From an uncultured Bradyrhizobium sp. (lineage in GTDB: Bacteria; Pseudomonadota; Alphaproteobacteria; Rhizobiales; Xanthobacteraceae), in NCBI RefSeq assembly GCF_947648125.1, contig NZ_CANSMR010000013.1:62001-126000 (forward strand): a DNA stretch of 64,000 nt, read 5' to 3'. A model generated the notes under the pieces. It worked only from the letters and a program-made list of their open reading frames with translations, was not told the origin of the DNA and ran no database searches. The translations under genes and the position numbers were made by a program. The number at the start of each line of letters is the position of its first letter. Positions within the stretch are counted from its first letter, which is position 1. Below are positions 42,557 to 56,765 of the stretch, piece after piece.

Positions 42557-43849
42557 ATGCACGGCGTGATGGGCAAGCCGCCCGGCGCGGCCCAAGGCAA
42601 CACTGAAGACAACAACATCGCGACATCGAAGGTCATGCTGCTGATGCTCGTCGTGATGACGGGCGTCGCGCCGATCTCGCTCTACATGCTGGTTCCGGCG
42701 CTGCCCGTACTGGCGACCACGTTCGGCCGCGACATCGGAATCGCGCAGATGACCGTGTCGCTCTACATGGTCGGCATCGCGCTCTCGCAGCTGATCATGG
42801 GGCCGCTGTCCGACAAGTTCGGCCGCCGGCCGGTGCTGCTCGCGGGTCTCGGCCTGATGGTGGTGGCCGGCATCGGCTCTGACTTCGCCGAGACCCTGCC
42901 GCAGCTGATCGCGGCGCGCTTCTTCCAGGCGCTTGGCGGCGCCAGCGGCATGGTGATCAGCCGCGCCATCATCCGCGATCTCTATCCGCGCGAGCGGGTC
43001 GGCGCCATGATCAGCCTCGTCGTTGCCGCGCTAATGATCGCACAGATGGTGAGCCCGCTCACCGGCGGTCTTTTGGAGACCACATTCGGCTGGCGCGCGA
43101 TCCTCTATCTCATCACCGCGGCGTCGCTGGTCACCACGATCTTCATCACGCTGGCGCTGCCCGAAACCCGCCGCGACCGCGCCGACAGCTCCAGCTTTCG
43201 CGGCGACCTGGGCAAGTTGATGCGAAGCCGCGCCTTCGTCGGCTATCTGCTGTGCCAGGTGCTGGCCTCACAGATCATCTTCGCCTTCGCCGGCGGCGGT
43301 CCCTATATCGTGGTGACCCAGATGGGCCGCAGCAGCGCCGAGTACGGCGCGTGGTTCGCGATGACGGGGTTCGGCTACTTCATCGGCAATCTGCTCTGCG
43401 TCCGCTTCGCACCGCGGCACTCGCTGGAGAAGCTGATCTGGTTCGGCCTCGCGCTGCAGGTCGGCGGCAGTCTCTTGAACCTGATCTGGAGTTTCGCCGG
43501 GCTGAACCAGGCGCCGCTCTGGCTGTTCGGCACCCAGATGATCGTGATGGTCGCCAATGCCTTCGTGATGGCGAATTCCGCCGCCGGCGCCATCAGCATC
43601 CGCCCCGAGGCCGCCGGCACCGCCTCGGGCGCCATGGGCTTCCTGCAGCAGGGCATCGGTTCGCTGGTCTCGCAGTTCGGCGCCTATCTCGGCGGCCACT
43701 CCACCACCACGCTGCCGCTGACATCGGCCCTCTTCGCGATCTCGCTCGCCTGCGCCTGCACCATGATCTTCGTGGTGCCGCGGCGGAACGTGGTGGTGAG
43801 CGAAGAGCTGATCGCGCAGGCCGAGGAGGATGAGCAGGGGATGATGTGA
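42557..43849 (+). CDS. Bcr/CflA-family multidrug efflux MFS transporter
   Basis: The 430-residue transporter has 12 membrane segments. It contains the MFS loop GPLSDKFGRRPVLLAGL (motif A) and ALGGASGMVISRAIIRDLYPRERVGAM, which is typical of Bcr/CflA. It should export drugs using the proton gradient. Start choice is uncertain; the first membrane helix begins near residue 25. Confidence 0.9.
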   Translation: MHGVMGKPPGAAQGNTEDNNIATSKVMLLMLVVMTGVAPISLYMLVPALPVLATTFGRDIGIAQMTVSLYMVGIALSQLIMGPLSDKFGRRPVLLAGLGLMVVAGIGSDFAETLPQLIAARFFQALGGASGMVISRAIIRDLYPRERVGAMISLVVAALMIAQMVSPLTGGLLETTFGWRAILYLITAASLVTTIFITLALPETRRDRADSSSFRGDLGKLMRSRAFVGYLLCQVLASQIIFAFAGGGPYIVVTQMGRSSAEYGAWFAMTGFGYFIGNLLCVRFAPRHSLEKLIWFGLALQVGGSLLNLIWSFAGLNQAPLWLFGTQMIVMVANAFVMANSAAGAISIRPEAAGTASGAMGFLQQGIGSLVSQFGAYLGGHSTTTLPLTSALFAISLACACTMIFVVPRRNVVVSEELIAQAEEDEQGMM

Positions 43850-43890
43850 GGCGTGCGCCTCACCCGCAACTCGTCATCCTCCGCACCTTG

Positions 43891-43979
43891 CCGTCATTGC
43901 GAGCGAAGCGAAGCAATCCATGCTTCGGCGTATGCGGAGCGATGGATTGCTTCGTCGCTATCGCTCCTCGCAATGACGG
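43891..43979. repeat. Palindromic intergenic element (CGTCATTGCGAG family)
   Basis: The outer end CGTCATTGCGAGCGAAGCGA and the right end TCGCAATGACG are complementary over their outermost bases, and inner arms AGCAATCCAT / ATGGATTGCT also pair. It fills the gap between the convergent Bcr/CflA and ligA genes. Confidence 0.8.
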
Positions 43980-43989
43980 AGGAAGCGTC

Positions 43990-47822
<3,833 letters not shown>

Positions 47823-47835
47823 GCGAGGACAATTC

Positions 47836-48744
47836 CTAGCCGAGACCTATCTTCTTGAAGGTCCTGCTGATCCAGGATCCCTGATTCTCGCTCGGCTCGA
47901 GACCGCCGGACTTTACTAGATTATATGCGTCCTTGTACCAGCGGCTGTCCGGAAAATTGTGGCCGAGCACTGCCGCCGCGGTCTGCGCCTCGCCGGCGAT
48001 GCCGATCGCCATATAGGCCTCGGTGAGCCGGTAGAGCGCCTCTTCGACGTGGCGGGTGGTCTGGTACTGGGTGACCACGGTCTTGAAGCGGTTGATCGCG
48101 GCGGTGAAGTCGCGCTTCTCGATGTAATAGCGCCCGACTGCCATCTCCTTGCCGGCGAGCTGGTCGCGCGCGGCCTGGATCTTGTTCTTGGCCTGGGTGG
48201 CGTATTCCGAGGTCGGATATTTGCGCACCACCTCTTCGAGCGCCGCGATCGCCTTCTCGGTGCGGCCCTGGTCGCGCGAGATGTCCGGGATCTGGTCGAA
48301 ATGCGATGCCGCGATCAGGTACTGCGCATAGGACGCGTCCGGGCTGCCGGGATGCAGCGTCACGTAGCGGGTGGCGGAGCCGATGCAGCTGTCGTAGTCG
48401 CCCGCCTGATAGTACGAATAGGCCGACATCAGGAGCGACTTGCGCGCCCAGTCCGAATAAGGATGCTGACGGTCGACTTCTTCGAACTTCTTCGAAGCGG
48501 CCTTCAGGTCCTTCTTCTCGTTCATCATGTACAAGCCCTCATTGTAGAGCTTGTCCGCGGGCTCATCGACGAAGGTATCGTCCTTGGCCATGAACTTGTC
48601 CCACAGCGCGCCGGTGCCGCAGCCTGAGAGCGGCAACGCCAGCACGATCAGGCCCGCCGCGAAACGCAGCGTGCGCACAGCCTTGGTCAGGCCGGAGACG
48701 TCAGAAGAAGAGCGTGGTTCGAGCGCCATACGCATTGCCGACAT
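47836..48744 (-). CDS. bamD: Outer membrane assembly lipoprotein BamD (ComL)
   Basis: The product has about 302 residues. The signal ends in the lipobox ALPLSGC (C42 from this start). It is followed by TPR repeats, with DKLYNEGLYMMNEKKDLKAA and EVVRKYPTSEYATQAKNKIQ. BamD is a core part of the beta-barrel assembly machine. In-frame ATGs at 48735 and 48729 are alternatives. It is the first gene of a bamD-recN-ligA operon on the minus strand. Confidence 0.93.
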   Translation of the reverse strand: MSAMRMALEPRSSSDVSGLTKAVRTLRFAAGLIVLALPLSGCGTGALWDKFMAKDDTFVDEPADKLYNEGLYMMNEKKDLKAASKKFEEVDRQHPYSDWARKSLLMSAYSYYQAGDYDSCIGSATRYVTLHPGSPDASYAQYLIAASHFDQIPDISRDQGRTEKAIAALEEVVRKYPTSEYATQAKNKIQAARDQLAGKEMAVGRYYIEKRDFTAAINRFKTVVTQYQTTRHVEEALYRLTEAYMAIGIAGEAQTAAAVLGHNFPDSRWYKDAYNLVKSGGLEPSENQGSWISRTFKKIGLG

Positions 48745-49002
48745 GGATTGTAAAACCTGACGCCTTTGATGCGGTTAACGGCGACCCCACTCCACCCATG
48801 AACCGCGATCATGGATGCAATATCTCTCGCGCCGTTGGCGCCGTATCAAGGCAACCGCGGGCCTGTTTAACCGAAAAATGACCGTCGACCAACCGAATAG
48901 GGAGCCAATCCGCCGGGAATAAGGCGACCCGGCGAAGCTCACAGCCTGCTGTGGTTATTACGGAAATCGGGCTGACCGGCCAAGCGATCAGGACTTGGGC
49001 GA

Positions 49003-49965
49003 TCAGGACACGTCCGGACCGTAGGCCGGGGCGACGAGGCCGCCCACCGCGCTTGCACCGGCTTCGACATGGCCGCGGACCGGCCGCCGGGCGGTTTCCG
49101 ATTCGACCACGCGCCAGGCGCTGCGGTCGGAGAGCAGCGCCTTCAGCACCGCGTTGTTGAGCTTGTGACCGCCGCGAACCGAACGGTAGCTGCCGAGCAG
49201 CGGCAGGCCGGCCAGCGCGAGATCGCCGATCACGTCAAGCACCTTGTGGCGGGCGCACTCGTCGGCGTACCGCAGGCCCTCGGCGTTGAGCAGGCGGGCC
49301 TCGTCGAACACCACCGTGTTGTCGAAGGAGGCGCCGAGCGCGAAGCCAGCGCCCCACAGCCGCGCCACGTCATTCATGCAGCCGAACGTACGGGCCCGCG
49401 CGACTTCGCGGCGGAAGCCTTCCGGCGACAGATCGAAGGAGTAGGTCTGGTGACCGATCACCTTGTTGGCGAAATTGATTTCGACCTCGGCGCGGAACCC
49501 GCCGGCGAACGGACGCAGCTCACCCATCGCGTCACCGATCTTGACCTGCACCGGCTTCAGCACCTGGATGAAGCGGCGGACGGCGGGCTGGGTCACAATG
49601 CCGGCCTGATCGATGGCTGCAACGAACGCCGCAGCGCTGCCGTCCATGATCGGAACTTCTGCCCCATCGACTTCGATCGTGGCGTTGTCGACGCCCATGC
49701 CGCGCAGCGCGGCGAGAACATGCTCCGCGGTCGAGACGAGCGGGCCTTCGCGGTCACCCAGCACCGTCGCGAATTCGGTCGCGATCACAGCGTCGGCGGT
49801 GGCGGTAACTTCGCGGTCGGCACCATCGAGACCGGTGCGGACAAAAATATAACCCGCGTCGACAGGCGCAGGTCCCAGCGTGAGACTGACAGGAAGACCG
49901 GAATGAACGCCTACGCCAGTCACGGTGGCTTGCGACCGAAGCGTTGTCTGACGGCTAAACTTCAT
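49003..49965 (-). CDS. lpxC: UDP-3-O-acyl-N-acetylglucosamine deacetylase
   Basis: The 320-residue zinc deacetylase of lipid A synthesis carries the metal ligands H82 (AEHVLAAL), H240 and D244 (DECARHKVLDVIGD). The second domain contains FRAEVEINFANKVIGHQT. It follows ftsZ on the same strand after a terminator. Confidence 0.96.
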   Translation of the reverse strand: MKFSRQTTLRSQATVTGVGVHSGLPVSLTLGPAPVDAGYIFVRTGLDGADREVTATADAVIATEFATVLGDREGPLVSTAEHVLAALRGMGVDNATIEVDGAEVPIMDGSAAAFVAAIDQAGIVTQPAVRRFIQVLKPVQVKIGDAMGELRPFAGGFRAEVEINFANKVIGHQTYSFDLSPEGFRREVARARTFGCMNDVARLWGAGFALGASFDNTVVFDEARLLNAEGLRYADECARHKVLDVIGDLALAGLPLLGSYRSVRGGHKLNNAVLKALLSDRSAWRVVESETARRPVRGHVEAGASAVGGLVAPAYGPDVS

Positions 49966-50315
49966 TCGATAATGCCCACTACCCGACTTCGCTCAATTCA
50001 AGTGGCCAAACTTCCCCAAGGCCGACTCGCATGAGCTCCCCAAGTCCCGGCAGACCATAGTCACAGCCCTAAACCGCGCCAACTCACGCTTCTTTACCGA
50101 TTGTTACCCCATCTCCGCCGCATTCGCGCCCAAGGTTAACCAAATTGCGGCAGCGAAAACGGCCCTCGGCGAGTGGCCATCTGACCACCGAAAGAATAAT
50201 TAATGATTTAAAATCAGTCGCTTGATTACCAAGCGCAACCGCCTGCCCGCCAAAAGGAGAAGGCCCCGGCGGTTCCCCGCCGAGGCCTTCTTCGTCGTCA
50301 AGGTTGTAACAAACT
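49966..50315. other. lpxC-ftsZ intergenic region
   Basis: This 350-base gap holds the ftsZ terminator (listed) and an AT-rich stretch near 50190-50215. The latter, and a GGTTAACC at about 50132, could belong to the lpxC promoter. No gene is seen. Confidence 0.7.
50251..50289 (-). terminator. Rho-independent terminator after ftsZ
   Basis: Arms at 50260-50272 and 50277-50289 pair with one mismatch around a 4-base loop. On the minus strand they are followed by CTCCTTTTG. It lies 27 bases beyond the ftsZ stop. Confidence 0.85.
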
Positions 50316-52100
50316 TCAGTTTGCCTGCCGGCGCAGGAAGGCCGGGATATCAAGATGGTCGTCACCCTGTGGCGCCGGGGCAACAGGCGCCTGGCGGCCA
50401 TGGGCGTCCAATCCCTGCGGTGCCGGACGCTTCGCATATTCCGATACCGGCGATTCGTTCGCCGAAATCTGTTGAGCGACGTTGCGGGCCGGCTTGCGCT
50501 CGGGCAGCGGCGGCATCGTCGGCATCGCCGGACCGGAGGCACGGGCCGCGATCGGCGGCTCGGTCTCTTCGTCGCGGCGGCCGAGGCCGACATTGGCCAG
50601 CCGCTGCAGCAGCGACAGCCGGGTCTTCTGCGGGTGCTCTGCCTCGCCGTCACCGCTGGCCTGGCGGATCTCCGCCTGAGCCGGCATCGGCAGATCCTCG
50701 AACTTCGGCATTCGCGGGGCACGGACCGGCGACCGCTCCGCCGCCTGCGGGATGAAGGTCTCGGGCGGCATCGGCTCATGCTGCTCGGCGCGAGCCGCCT
50801 CATGGTCCGGGAACAGCGTGGGCTTCTGGGCGATCGGCCGCACGGTGACGTCACCGTAAGACCCGGGCTGCATCGGCGCCTGAGCCGACGCGCTGTCCGG
50901 GGCAACCGCGGCAGCGATCGCCGCGAGCGCGGCGCGCTCGACGGCCGGACGCTGCTGCGGCGCGGCGGAAGCAGCAATCGGAGCAACCGTCACGCCCGTC
51001 GGCGGTTCCAGCTTCTGGGCGCGCTCGGCCATCCGCTGATTGTCAGCACGCAGGCGAGCGGTCAGATCGGCCAGCCGGCTCTCGGGCGAGCCGCCCGACT
51101 GCTGCGCGGGAGCCTGGGCGCGGGAAGCAATCGCGGCCTGCTCGATACCGGTTGCGACCACCGAGACGCGAATGACGCCGTCGAGCGATTCGTCGAAGGT
51201 GGCGCCGACGATGATGTTGGCGTCGGCATCGACCTCTTCGCGGATGCGGGTTGCGGCTTCGTCGACCTCGAACAAAGTGAGGTCCTTGCCGCCCGTGATC
51301 GAGATCAACAGGCCGCGGGCGCCCTTCATCGAGCTATCGTCGATCAGTGGGTTGGCGATCGCGGCTTCGGCGGCGGTCAGCGCACGCTTCTCGCCGGTGG
51401 CCTCGCCGGTGCCCATCATCGCCTTGCCCATTTCCCGCATCACGGCGCGGACGTCGGCGAAGTCGAGGTTGATCAGGCCTTCCTTGACCATCAGGTCGGT
51501 GATGCAGGCGACGCCCGAGTACAGCACCTGGTCGGCCATCGCGAAGGCGTCGGCGAAGGTGGTCTTCTCGTTGGCGACCCGGAACAAGTTCTGGTTCGGG
51601 ATGATCAGCAGCGTGTCGACCACCTTGTGGAGCTCGGAGATACCGTGCTCGGCGGTGCGCATCCGGCGCTGACCCTCGAAGTGGAACGGCTTCGTCACCA
51701 CGCCGACGGTGAGGATTCCCATCTCGCGGGCAGCCTTGGCAATCACCGGCGCAGCCCCGGTGCCGGTCCCGCCGCCCATGCCGGCGGTGACGAACACCAT
51801 GTTGGCGCCGGTCAGGTGATCGCGCAGCTCGTCCATGACCTCCTGCGCGGCCGCAGCGCCGACATCGGGCTGCGAACCGGCGCCGAGCCCCTGGGTGACC
51901 TGGGTGCCCATCTGAATGATGCGCTGCGCCTTCGACATGGTCAGTGCCTGCGCGTCGGTGTTGGCGACGACGAAGTCGACGCCCTGCAACCCGGCGGTGA
52001 TCATGTTGTTGACGGCATTACCACCCGCGCCGCCGACGCCGAAGACGGTGATCCGCGGTTTCAGCTCGCTGATGTCAGGGGGTGTCAGATTGAGTGCCAT
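50316..52100 (-). CDS. ftsZ: Cell division protein FtsZ
   Basis: This 594-residue tubulin homologue has [13 protein letters not shown], the GTP loop [13 protein letters not shown] and the GALLIS-type synergy loop. Residues beyond about 320 are a long Ala/Pro-rich linker (about 250 residues). The chain ends in the conserved peptide [11 protein letters not shown], which binds FtsA and other partners. The length fits the long alphaproteobacterial FtsZ. It lies 89 bases downstream of ftsA. Confidence 0.97.
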   Translation of the reverse strand: MALNLTPPDISELKPRITVFGVGGAGGNAVNNMITAGLQGVDFVVANTDAQALTMSKAQRIIQMGTQVTQGLGAGSQPDVGAAAAQEVMDELRDHLTGANMVFVTAGMGGGTGTGAAPVIAKAAREMGILTVGVVTKPFHFEGQRRMRTAEHGISELHKVVDTLLIIPNQNLFRVANEKTTFADAFAMADQVLYSGVACITDLMVKEGLINLDFADVRAVMREMGKAMMGTGEATGEKRALTAAEAAIANPLIDDSSMKGARGLLISITGGKDLTLFEVDEAATRIREEVDADANIIVGATFDESLDGVIRVSVVATGIEQAAIASRAQAPAQQSGGSPESRLADLTARLRADNQRMAERAQKLEPPTGVTVAPIAASAAPQQRPAVERAALAAIAAAVAPDSASAQAPMQPGSYGDVTVRPIAQKPTLFPDHEAARAEQHEPMPPETFIPQAAERSPVRAPRMPKFEDLPMPAQAEIRQASGDGEAEHPQKTRLSLLQRLANVGLGRRDEETEPPIAARASGPAMPTMPPLPERKPARNVAQQISANESPVSEYAKRPAPQGLDAHGRQAPVAPAPQGDDHLDIPAFLRRQAN

Positions 52101-52189
52101 GGTTGCCTCTCTCGATTATGCGCGCGTTGGTTCGTCCCGGCCGCTGGCCGCAGGAGCTGGTGAAAATGCAATGAGCCGGGGTGCGGTCA

Positions 52190-53506
52190 TCAGAAGCCCT
52201 CGCGAAGCCATCGTCCGACCTTTCCGAAGTAACCGTCTGTCCCTGTCCTGAGCTGCCGCGTGCGCCGCGGTTCGACATGTTCAAGATGTGCGTATTGCGG
52301 ATAGACCAAGAGGCCCGTCGGCACCGAGAACGAGGCGCCCTTCGCCTCGTTCGGCAGCCGGCCGAAGCCGAGCGGACGGCCGATGCGGACCTGACGGTTC
52401 AGGATACGGGTGGCAAGCTCGACGGTGCCGGTGAGCTGCGACGCCCCGCCGCTCAGCACGACGCGCGCTCTCGGCTCTGCCGCAAAGGGGGAATCCGCGA
52501 GCCGGTCACGGACCATTTCGAAAATCTCCTCGGCGCGATGCCGGACGATGTTCGCGATCGTGGCGCGGGACACGATTTGCGGAGTCTCCCGATCGTCGCC
52601 TGCAGTGGGAACGGACATCAGCTCGCGCGAGTCCGAACCGCCGGTCAGCACCGTGCCGTATAAAGTCTTGATTCGCTCGGCATCCGCAATGCACGCGCCG
52701 ATGCCGCGCGCAAGATCCATCGTGATGTGTTGCCCGCCGAGCGCAAATCCGGATGCGTGCACGAGGCGGCCGCCGGAGTAAGTCGCGATCGTCGTCGAGC
52801 CGGCGCCCATCTCGACGACGGCGGCGCCGAGATCGGCCTCGTCATCGGTCAGCACCGACAGGCCGGCGACATAGGGGCTCGACGCCATGGCCTCGACGTT
52901 GAGATGGCAGCGCTCGACCACCAGCATCAGGTTCTTGGCGACCGTCGCGTCCGACGTCACCACGTTCATGTCGACGCCGAACTGGCGCGCCACCATGCCT
53001 TTGGGATCGCGGATACCCTTGACGCCATCGAGCGCGTAGCCGACCGGCAGCGCGTGCAGCACGGTGCGGCCGGCGCCGGCGGCGTGGCGCATGCCGGCCG
53101 AGGTGACGCGGCTGATATCGTCCGCGGTCACCGAGCCGCCGTGGATATCGGCCGCGGCTTCAACCAGCTGGCCATGCAGCCTGCCGCCGGAGACCGACAG
53201 CAGGACGGACTCGACACGGACCTTGGCCATGCGCTCGGCCAGCGCCACGGCATGGCGCACCGCCTTCTCGCATTCGGCGAGATCGACGACGGAGCCGGCC
53301 TTGACGCCGCGCGACTGGATCTGGCTGTAGCCGATCAGTTCGACCGCGTGGGTGCGGCCGCGCAACGCCTCGTTCGGCGGCGACGGCTTGAGCCGCGCGA
53401 TCATGCAGGCGATCTTGCTGGAGCCGACGTCGAGCGAAGCCACCATCGCGGTGCGCTTCTGCATCGGGCGGGTCTTCGGGGTCAAATTGCGATCAAGGCC
53501 GGTCAT
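52190..53506 (-). CDS. ftsA: Cell division protein FtsA
   Basis: The 438-residue actin-like protein has VASLDVGSSKIACMIARL (phosphate loop) and VVEMGAGSTTIA, and ends with an amphipathic helix (GYFGKVGRWLREGF) that tethers FtsZ to the membrane. Its start overlaps the ftsQ stop by 4 bases. Confidence 0.96.
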   Translation of the reverse strand: MTGLDRNLTPKTRPMQKRTAMVASLDVGSSKIACMIARLKPSPPNEALRGRTHAVELIGYSQIQSRGVKAGSVVDLAECEKAVRHAVALAERMAKVRVESVLLSVSGGRLHGQLVEAAADIHGGSVTADDISRVTSAGMRHAAGAGRTVLHALPVGYALDGVKGIRDPKGMVARQFGVDMNVVTSDATVAKNLMLVVERCHLNVEAMASSPYVAGLSVLTDDEADLGAAVVEMGAGSTTIATYSGGRLVHASGFALGGQHITMDLARGIGACIADAERIKTLYGTVLTGGSDSRELMSVPTAGDDRETPQIVSRATIANIVRHRAEEIFEMVRDRLADSPFAAEPRARVVLSGGASQLTGTVELATRILNRQVRIGRPLGFGRLPNEAKGASFSVPTGLLVYPQYAHLEHVEPRRTRQLRTGTDGYFGKVGRWLREGF

Positions 53507-54510
53507 GCAGCGTCCCCGGCCTTCTTCTTGGACTTCTTGTCCTTGAACAGTTCGTCGCGCGCCTTGCCGGCTTCCTCGGACAATTGCACGATCAGCCGAT
53601 CAGGCAGGCGCATGTCGACGGCGACAATGTCGCGCGAGAACAGCTTCTCATCCTTGTCGAGCCTGGAGAGCGCGGCCAAAGCGTTGCCGACGTCGTTCTC
53701 GGGCAAGCGGACGTCGAGGCCGTCCTTGAGGCGCAGGTTCCAGCGCCGCTCGCCGACGAAGATCGCGGCCCTGGTCACCGAACGCACTTGCGGATAACGG
53801 TCGAGCAGCGCCAGGAAGTCCTGGGCGCGAGTGTCCGCGCCCTTGCCCACCACCAGCGGCAGATTGAGGAAGCGGCGCGAGACGTACGGCTCGAGCACCG
53901 CGCCGTCGGAGGCAATCACCGACAGGCGGCCGTTCTGCTGCCACAGCGCGAAGGCGGTGCGCTCGACGATGTCGATCTGCAGCCGGCCCGGATAGAGCTT
54001 GAGGATCGTGGCGTCGGCGATCCAGGGATTGGCCTTCAGCTTGGCGCGCACGGTATCGGCGTCGAGGAACAGCAGCGAGGAGCGGCCATTGACGCCGCCG
54101 ATCGCAAGCACCTCGTCCTGGCTCAGCTGCCTGCGGCCGTTGATGCCGACGGTGGTGATGCGGAAGCCCGCGGAATTGGCCAGCGCGTTGCGGGTGTCGC
54201 TGAGCGCGGTGGTGAACTCCTCGAGATGGCCGCCCCTGACGATACCGAAGCCCAGGCTGCCGAACAGGATCGCGAGCGTCGCGACCAGGCCGATGCGGCG
54301 CGGCAGATAACGTTCGACCAGCAGGATGTAGCGGTTCGGCGGCTCGCGATCGATCACCTGCGGCTGCCTGGCCGGGCGCTGGCGGCGGCGGGCGAGATGG
54401 GCGCCGACATACTCGCGCAGCAGCACCGCCGCTCCAATAGCGGCTGCTCTCAGGTCAGCTTGAGGCCCCAGCGATCGCAGCGATCGGGTGAGGCGTCCTG
54501 CACCATCCAT
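53503..54510 (-). CDS. ftsQ: Cell division protein FtsQ
   Basis: The 335-residue product has a cytoplasmic N-terminus of about 70 residues, one membrane helix (IGLVATLAILFGSLGFGIV), a POTRA domain (FRITTVGINGRRQLSQDEVLAI...NPWIADATILKLYPGRLQIDI) and a beta domain. The C-terminus is Lys-rich. It links FtsB/FtsL to the divisome. Confidence 0.94.
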   Translation of the reverse strand: MDGAGRLTRSLRSLGPQADLRAAAIGAAVLLREYVGAHLARRRQRPARQPQVIDREPPNRYILLVERYLPRRIGLVATLAILFGSLGFGIVRGGHLEEFTTALSDTRNALANSAGFRITTVGINGRRQLSQDEVLAIGGVNGRSSLLFLDADTVRAKLKANPWIADATILKLYPGRLQIDIVERTAFALWQQNGRLSVIASDGAVLEPYVSRRFLNLPLVVGKGADTRAQDFLALLDRYPQVRSVTRAAIFVGERRWNLRLKDGLDVRLPENDVGNALAALSRLDKDEKLFSRDIVAVDMRLPDRLIVQLSEEAGKARDELFKDKKSKKKAGDAA

Positions 54511-54844
54511 TGCACGAGCTCGTCACATGTTGCGCCCGCAAACCCTGCGGGGTCCCGGCACAAATCACGTCTCGGCTAGACCGGTGGGATTAGAGAGGCC
54601 CCCTGTTCCCTGGTTGCGATCCTCGAAGCGGTAATCCGCGACAGCTCACGCCCCGGCAGCCAAGCGCTACATGCGCCGCCAGCGTTAACCTTCGGGCTTC
54701 CTGGTAAACAAATGGTAAAGGAGTTCAGCCTGAGGTGTATTTTGATCAACGCTCTGAATACTTTGCCGCGAACCCGTTAGCATTTTAGCAACAGCGCCCG
54801 GGTTCCATCCGGCCGAGTCGGGCGGGTTCCCCACCCGATCGGCC
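54511..54844. other. ddl-ftsQ intergenic region
   Basis: This 334-base gap splits the dcw operon. It contains a GC-rich hairpin at about 54820-54840 and a GTTAACC near 54684, which may be part of a cell-cycle-regulated promoter for ftsQAZ. No gene is supported. Confidence 0.6.
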
Positions 54845-55831
54845 TTAACTCCTGGCGCGGAGGCGGCCGAGCTCGATCTGGTCGGCCAGGAAGTCGGCAA
54901 AGGCGATGCCCTGTGCTTTCAAGGCCTTAGGGTACAGCGATGCCGCCGTGAGGCCGGGCAGCGTGTTGGTCTCGAGGTAGACCGGGCCATTGGCCGACAC
55001 GATGAAATCGCTGCGCGAATAGCCGGTGCAGGACAATGCCCGGTGCGCCCGCAACGCATGGTCCATGATCGCGGCGCTGACCTCGGGCGCGAAGCGGCCG
55101 GGGCAGATCTCCTGGGTCGACTTCAAAAGGTATTTGGCTGTGTAGTCGAAGCCCCCCTCCGCCGGCACGATCTCGATCGGCGGCAGCGCGAACACCGTAC
55201 CGTCGGATTGCTCGAGCACGCCGCAGGTCGCCTCCACGCCCGATACGAACGGCTCGATCAGATAGTCTTCATGCTTGGCGGCATTGCGGACCGCGACGAG
55301 GTCCTGCTTGGCGTTGACGAAGATCAGCCCGTAGCTCGATCCGTCCCTGGCGGGTTTTGCGATCAGCCTGCCGTGCTTCGCGAAGGCATCGTCGATCTGC
55401 TCGACGGTGATGCCCAGCGGCGCGTTGAGGCCCGCGATCGCGGCGAAGCGCTTCGCCGATGGCTTGTCGAACGCCAAATGCGACGACGCCGAGCCGGAGC
55501 CGGTGAACGCGACGCCGCGCATCTCGCACATCGCCTGCAATTCGCCGTTCTCGGCGCGGCCACCGTGCAAGCCGAGCACCAGCACACGCTGCTCGGCACT
55601 GGCTTTGTCGAGTGCCTGGTCGAGTACGATGCCGCGACCATCGGGCTTGAAGTCGATCTCGAAGGGCCGCGTGTGGCCGAGCAGCTGTTCGGACGTCACC
55701 GCATGCACGGTGTCGTCGACGTCCCAGAACCAGAGATCAGCGTCGGGCAGCGCCCGGTGCAGCGCCTGCGCGCTCGCCACCGAGACCAGCCGCTCCTTGT
55801 TGGTACCGCCGAACAGAATGGTCACCTGCAT
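54845..55831 (-). CDS. D-alanine--D-alanine ligase family protein (divergent)
   Basis: The 328-residue ATP-grasp ligase sits at the ddlB place between murB and ftsQ. It has VLGLHGGRAENGELQAMCEM and GSGSASSHLAFDKPSAK, and YSRSDFIVSANGPVYLETNTLPG. In the family the second motif is usually LHGxxGEDGxxQ; here it is LHGGRAENGELQ, so an E/D pair differs. The catalytic Arg of the YxRxDF-type strand (SRSDF) remains. It probably makes D-Ala-D-Ala; a different dipeptide is possible. Its start overlaps the murB stop (TGATG). Confidence 0.85.
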   Translation of the reverse strand: MQVTILFGGTNKERLVSVASAQALHRALPDADLWFWDVDDTVHAVTSEQLLGHTRPFEIDFKPDGRGIVLDQALDKASAEQRVLVLGLHGGRAENGELQAMCEMRGVAFTGSGSASSHLAFDKPSAKRFAAIAGLNAPLGITVEQIDDAFAKHGRLIAKPARDGSSYGLIFVNAKQDLVAVRNAAKHEDYLIEPFVSGVEATCGVLEQSDGTVFALPPIEIVPAEGGFDYTAKYLLKSTQEICPGRFAPEVSAAIMDHALRAHRALSCTGYSRSDFIVSANGPVYLETNTLPGLTAASLYPKALKAQGIAFADFLADQIELGRLRARS

Positions 55832-56748
55832 CAGCTTTTCCCGATCCGCTTGATTTCCCAGTGCAGCTCAATTCCGCTGGTCTGCTTGACCCGCTCGCGC
55901 ACCGTCTCGCCGAGCGTCTCGATGTCATGCCCGGTGGCGTTGCCGGTGTTGATCAGGAAATTGCAGTGCATCTCCGACACCTGCGCGCCGCCGACCTTGA
56001 GGCCGCGGCAGCCGGCAGCGTCGATCAGTTTCCAGGCGCTGTTGCCCGGCGGATTCTTGAAGGTCGAGCCGCCGGTCTTCTCGCGGATCGGCTGCGCGGT
56101 CTCGCGATGGGTCTGCACCTCATTCATGCGGGTACGGATCGCGTCCGCATCGGTGATCCTGCCGCGGAAGCGCGCCGAGGTGAACACGATCGACGGATCG
56201 ACGCCAGAGTTGCGATAGACGAACTTCATGCCGGCATTGTCGAACGTGTGCTTCACACCGTCCCGGCCGATGCCAGTGGCCTCGATCAGCACATCCTTGG
56301 TCTCGCCGCCATTGGCGCCGGCGTTCATGCGCAGCGCGCCGCCGATCGTGCCGGGAATGCCGAAGAAGAATTCCATGCCGCCGATATTTGCAGCAGCCGC
56401 CGTCTCGGCCACGCGCTTGTCGAGCGCCGCGGCGCCGGCGGTGACGACATCGCCAGCCGCACCGGTCTCGCCAAAGGCACGCGGCGCCAGCCGGATCACG
56501 ACGCCCGGCACACCGCCGTCGCGCACGATCAAATTGGAGCCGACGCCGACGACATAGACCGGCAGCTCCTGCGGCAGGCGCTTCAGGAAATAGGCGAGAT
56601 CATCCTCATCGGCCGGCGTGAACAGCACCTGCGCCGGCCCTCCGACGCGAAACCAGGTCAACTCCGAAAGCCGCTGGTTCGCCAGCAGCCGCCCGCGCAG
56701 CTCCGGCATCGCGGCTTTCAGGTCGGGCGTGATGTCCGGGAAGGTCAT
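55831..56748 (-). CDS. murB: UDP-N-acetylenolpyruvoylglucosamine reductase
   Basis: The product has 305 residues from the ATG at 56748. The FAD-binding domain holds [20 protein letters not shown] and [18 protein letters not shown]. The C-terminal domain has the catalytic Ser in [24 protein letters not shown] lies 7 bases upstream of this ATG; an upstream ATG at 56763 would place that site inside the coding region. It acts in the murein precursor pathway. Confidence 0.95.
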   Translation of the reverse strand: MTFPDITPDLKAAMPELRGRLLANQRLSELTWFRVGGPAQVLFTPADEDDLAYFLKRLPQELPVYVVGVGSNLIVRDGGVPGVVIRLAPRAFGETGAAGDVVTAGAAALDKRVAETAAAANIGGMEFFFGIPGTIGGALRMNAGANGGETKDVLIEATGIGRDGVKHTFDNAGMKFVYRNSGVDPSIVFTSARFRGRITDADAIRTRMNEVQTHRETAQPIREKTGGSTFKNPPGNSAWKLIDAAGCRGLKVGGAQVSEMHCNFLINTGNATGHDIETLGETVRERVKQTSGIELHWEIKRIGKS

Positions 56749-56765
56749 ACGTGACCTCTCCATCC

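Noticed and set aside
50355-52163. A 602-residue open frame antisense to ftsZ
   Set aside because: It is a high-GC shadow of ftsZ with Arg/Gly/His-rich composition and no known motif.
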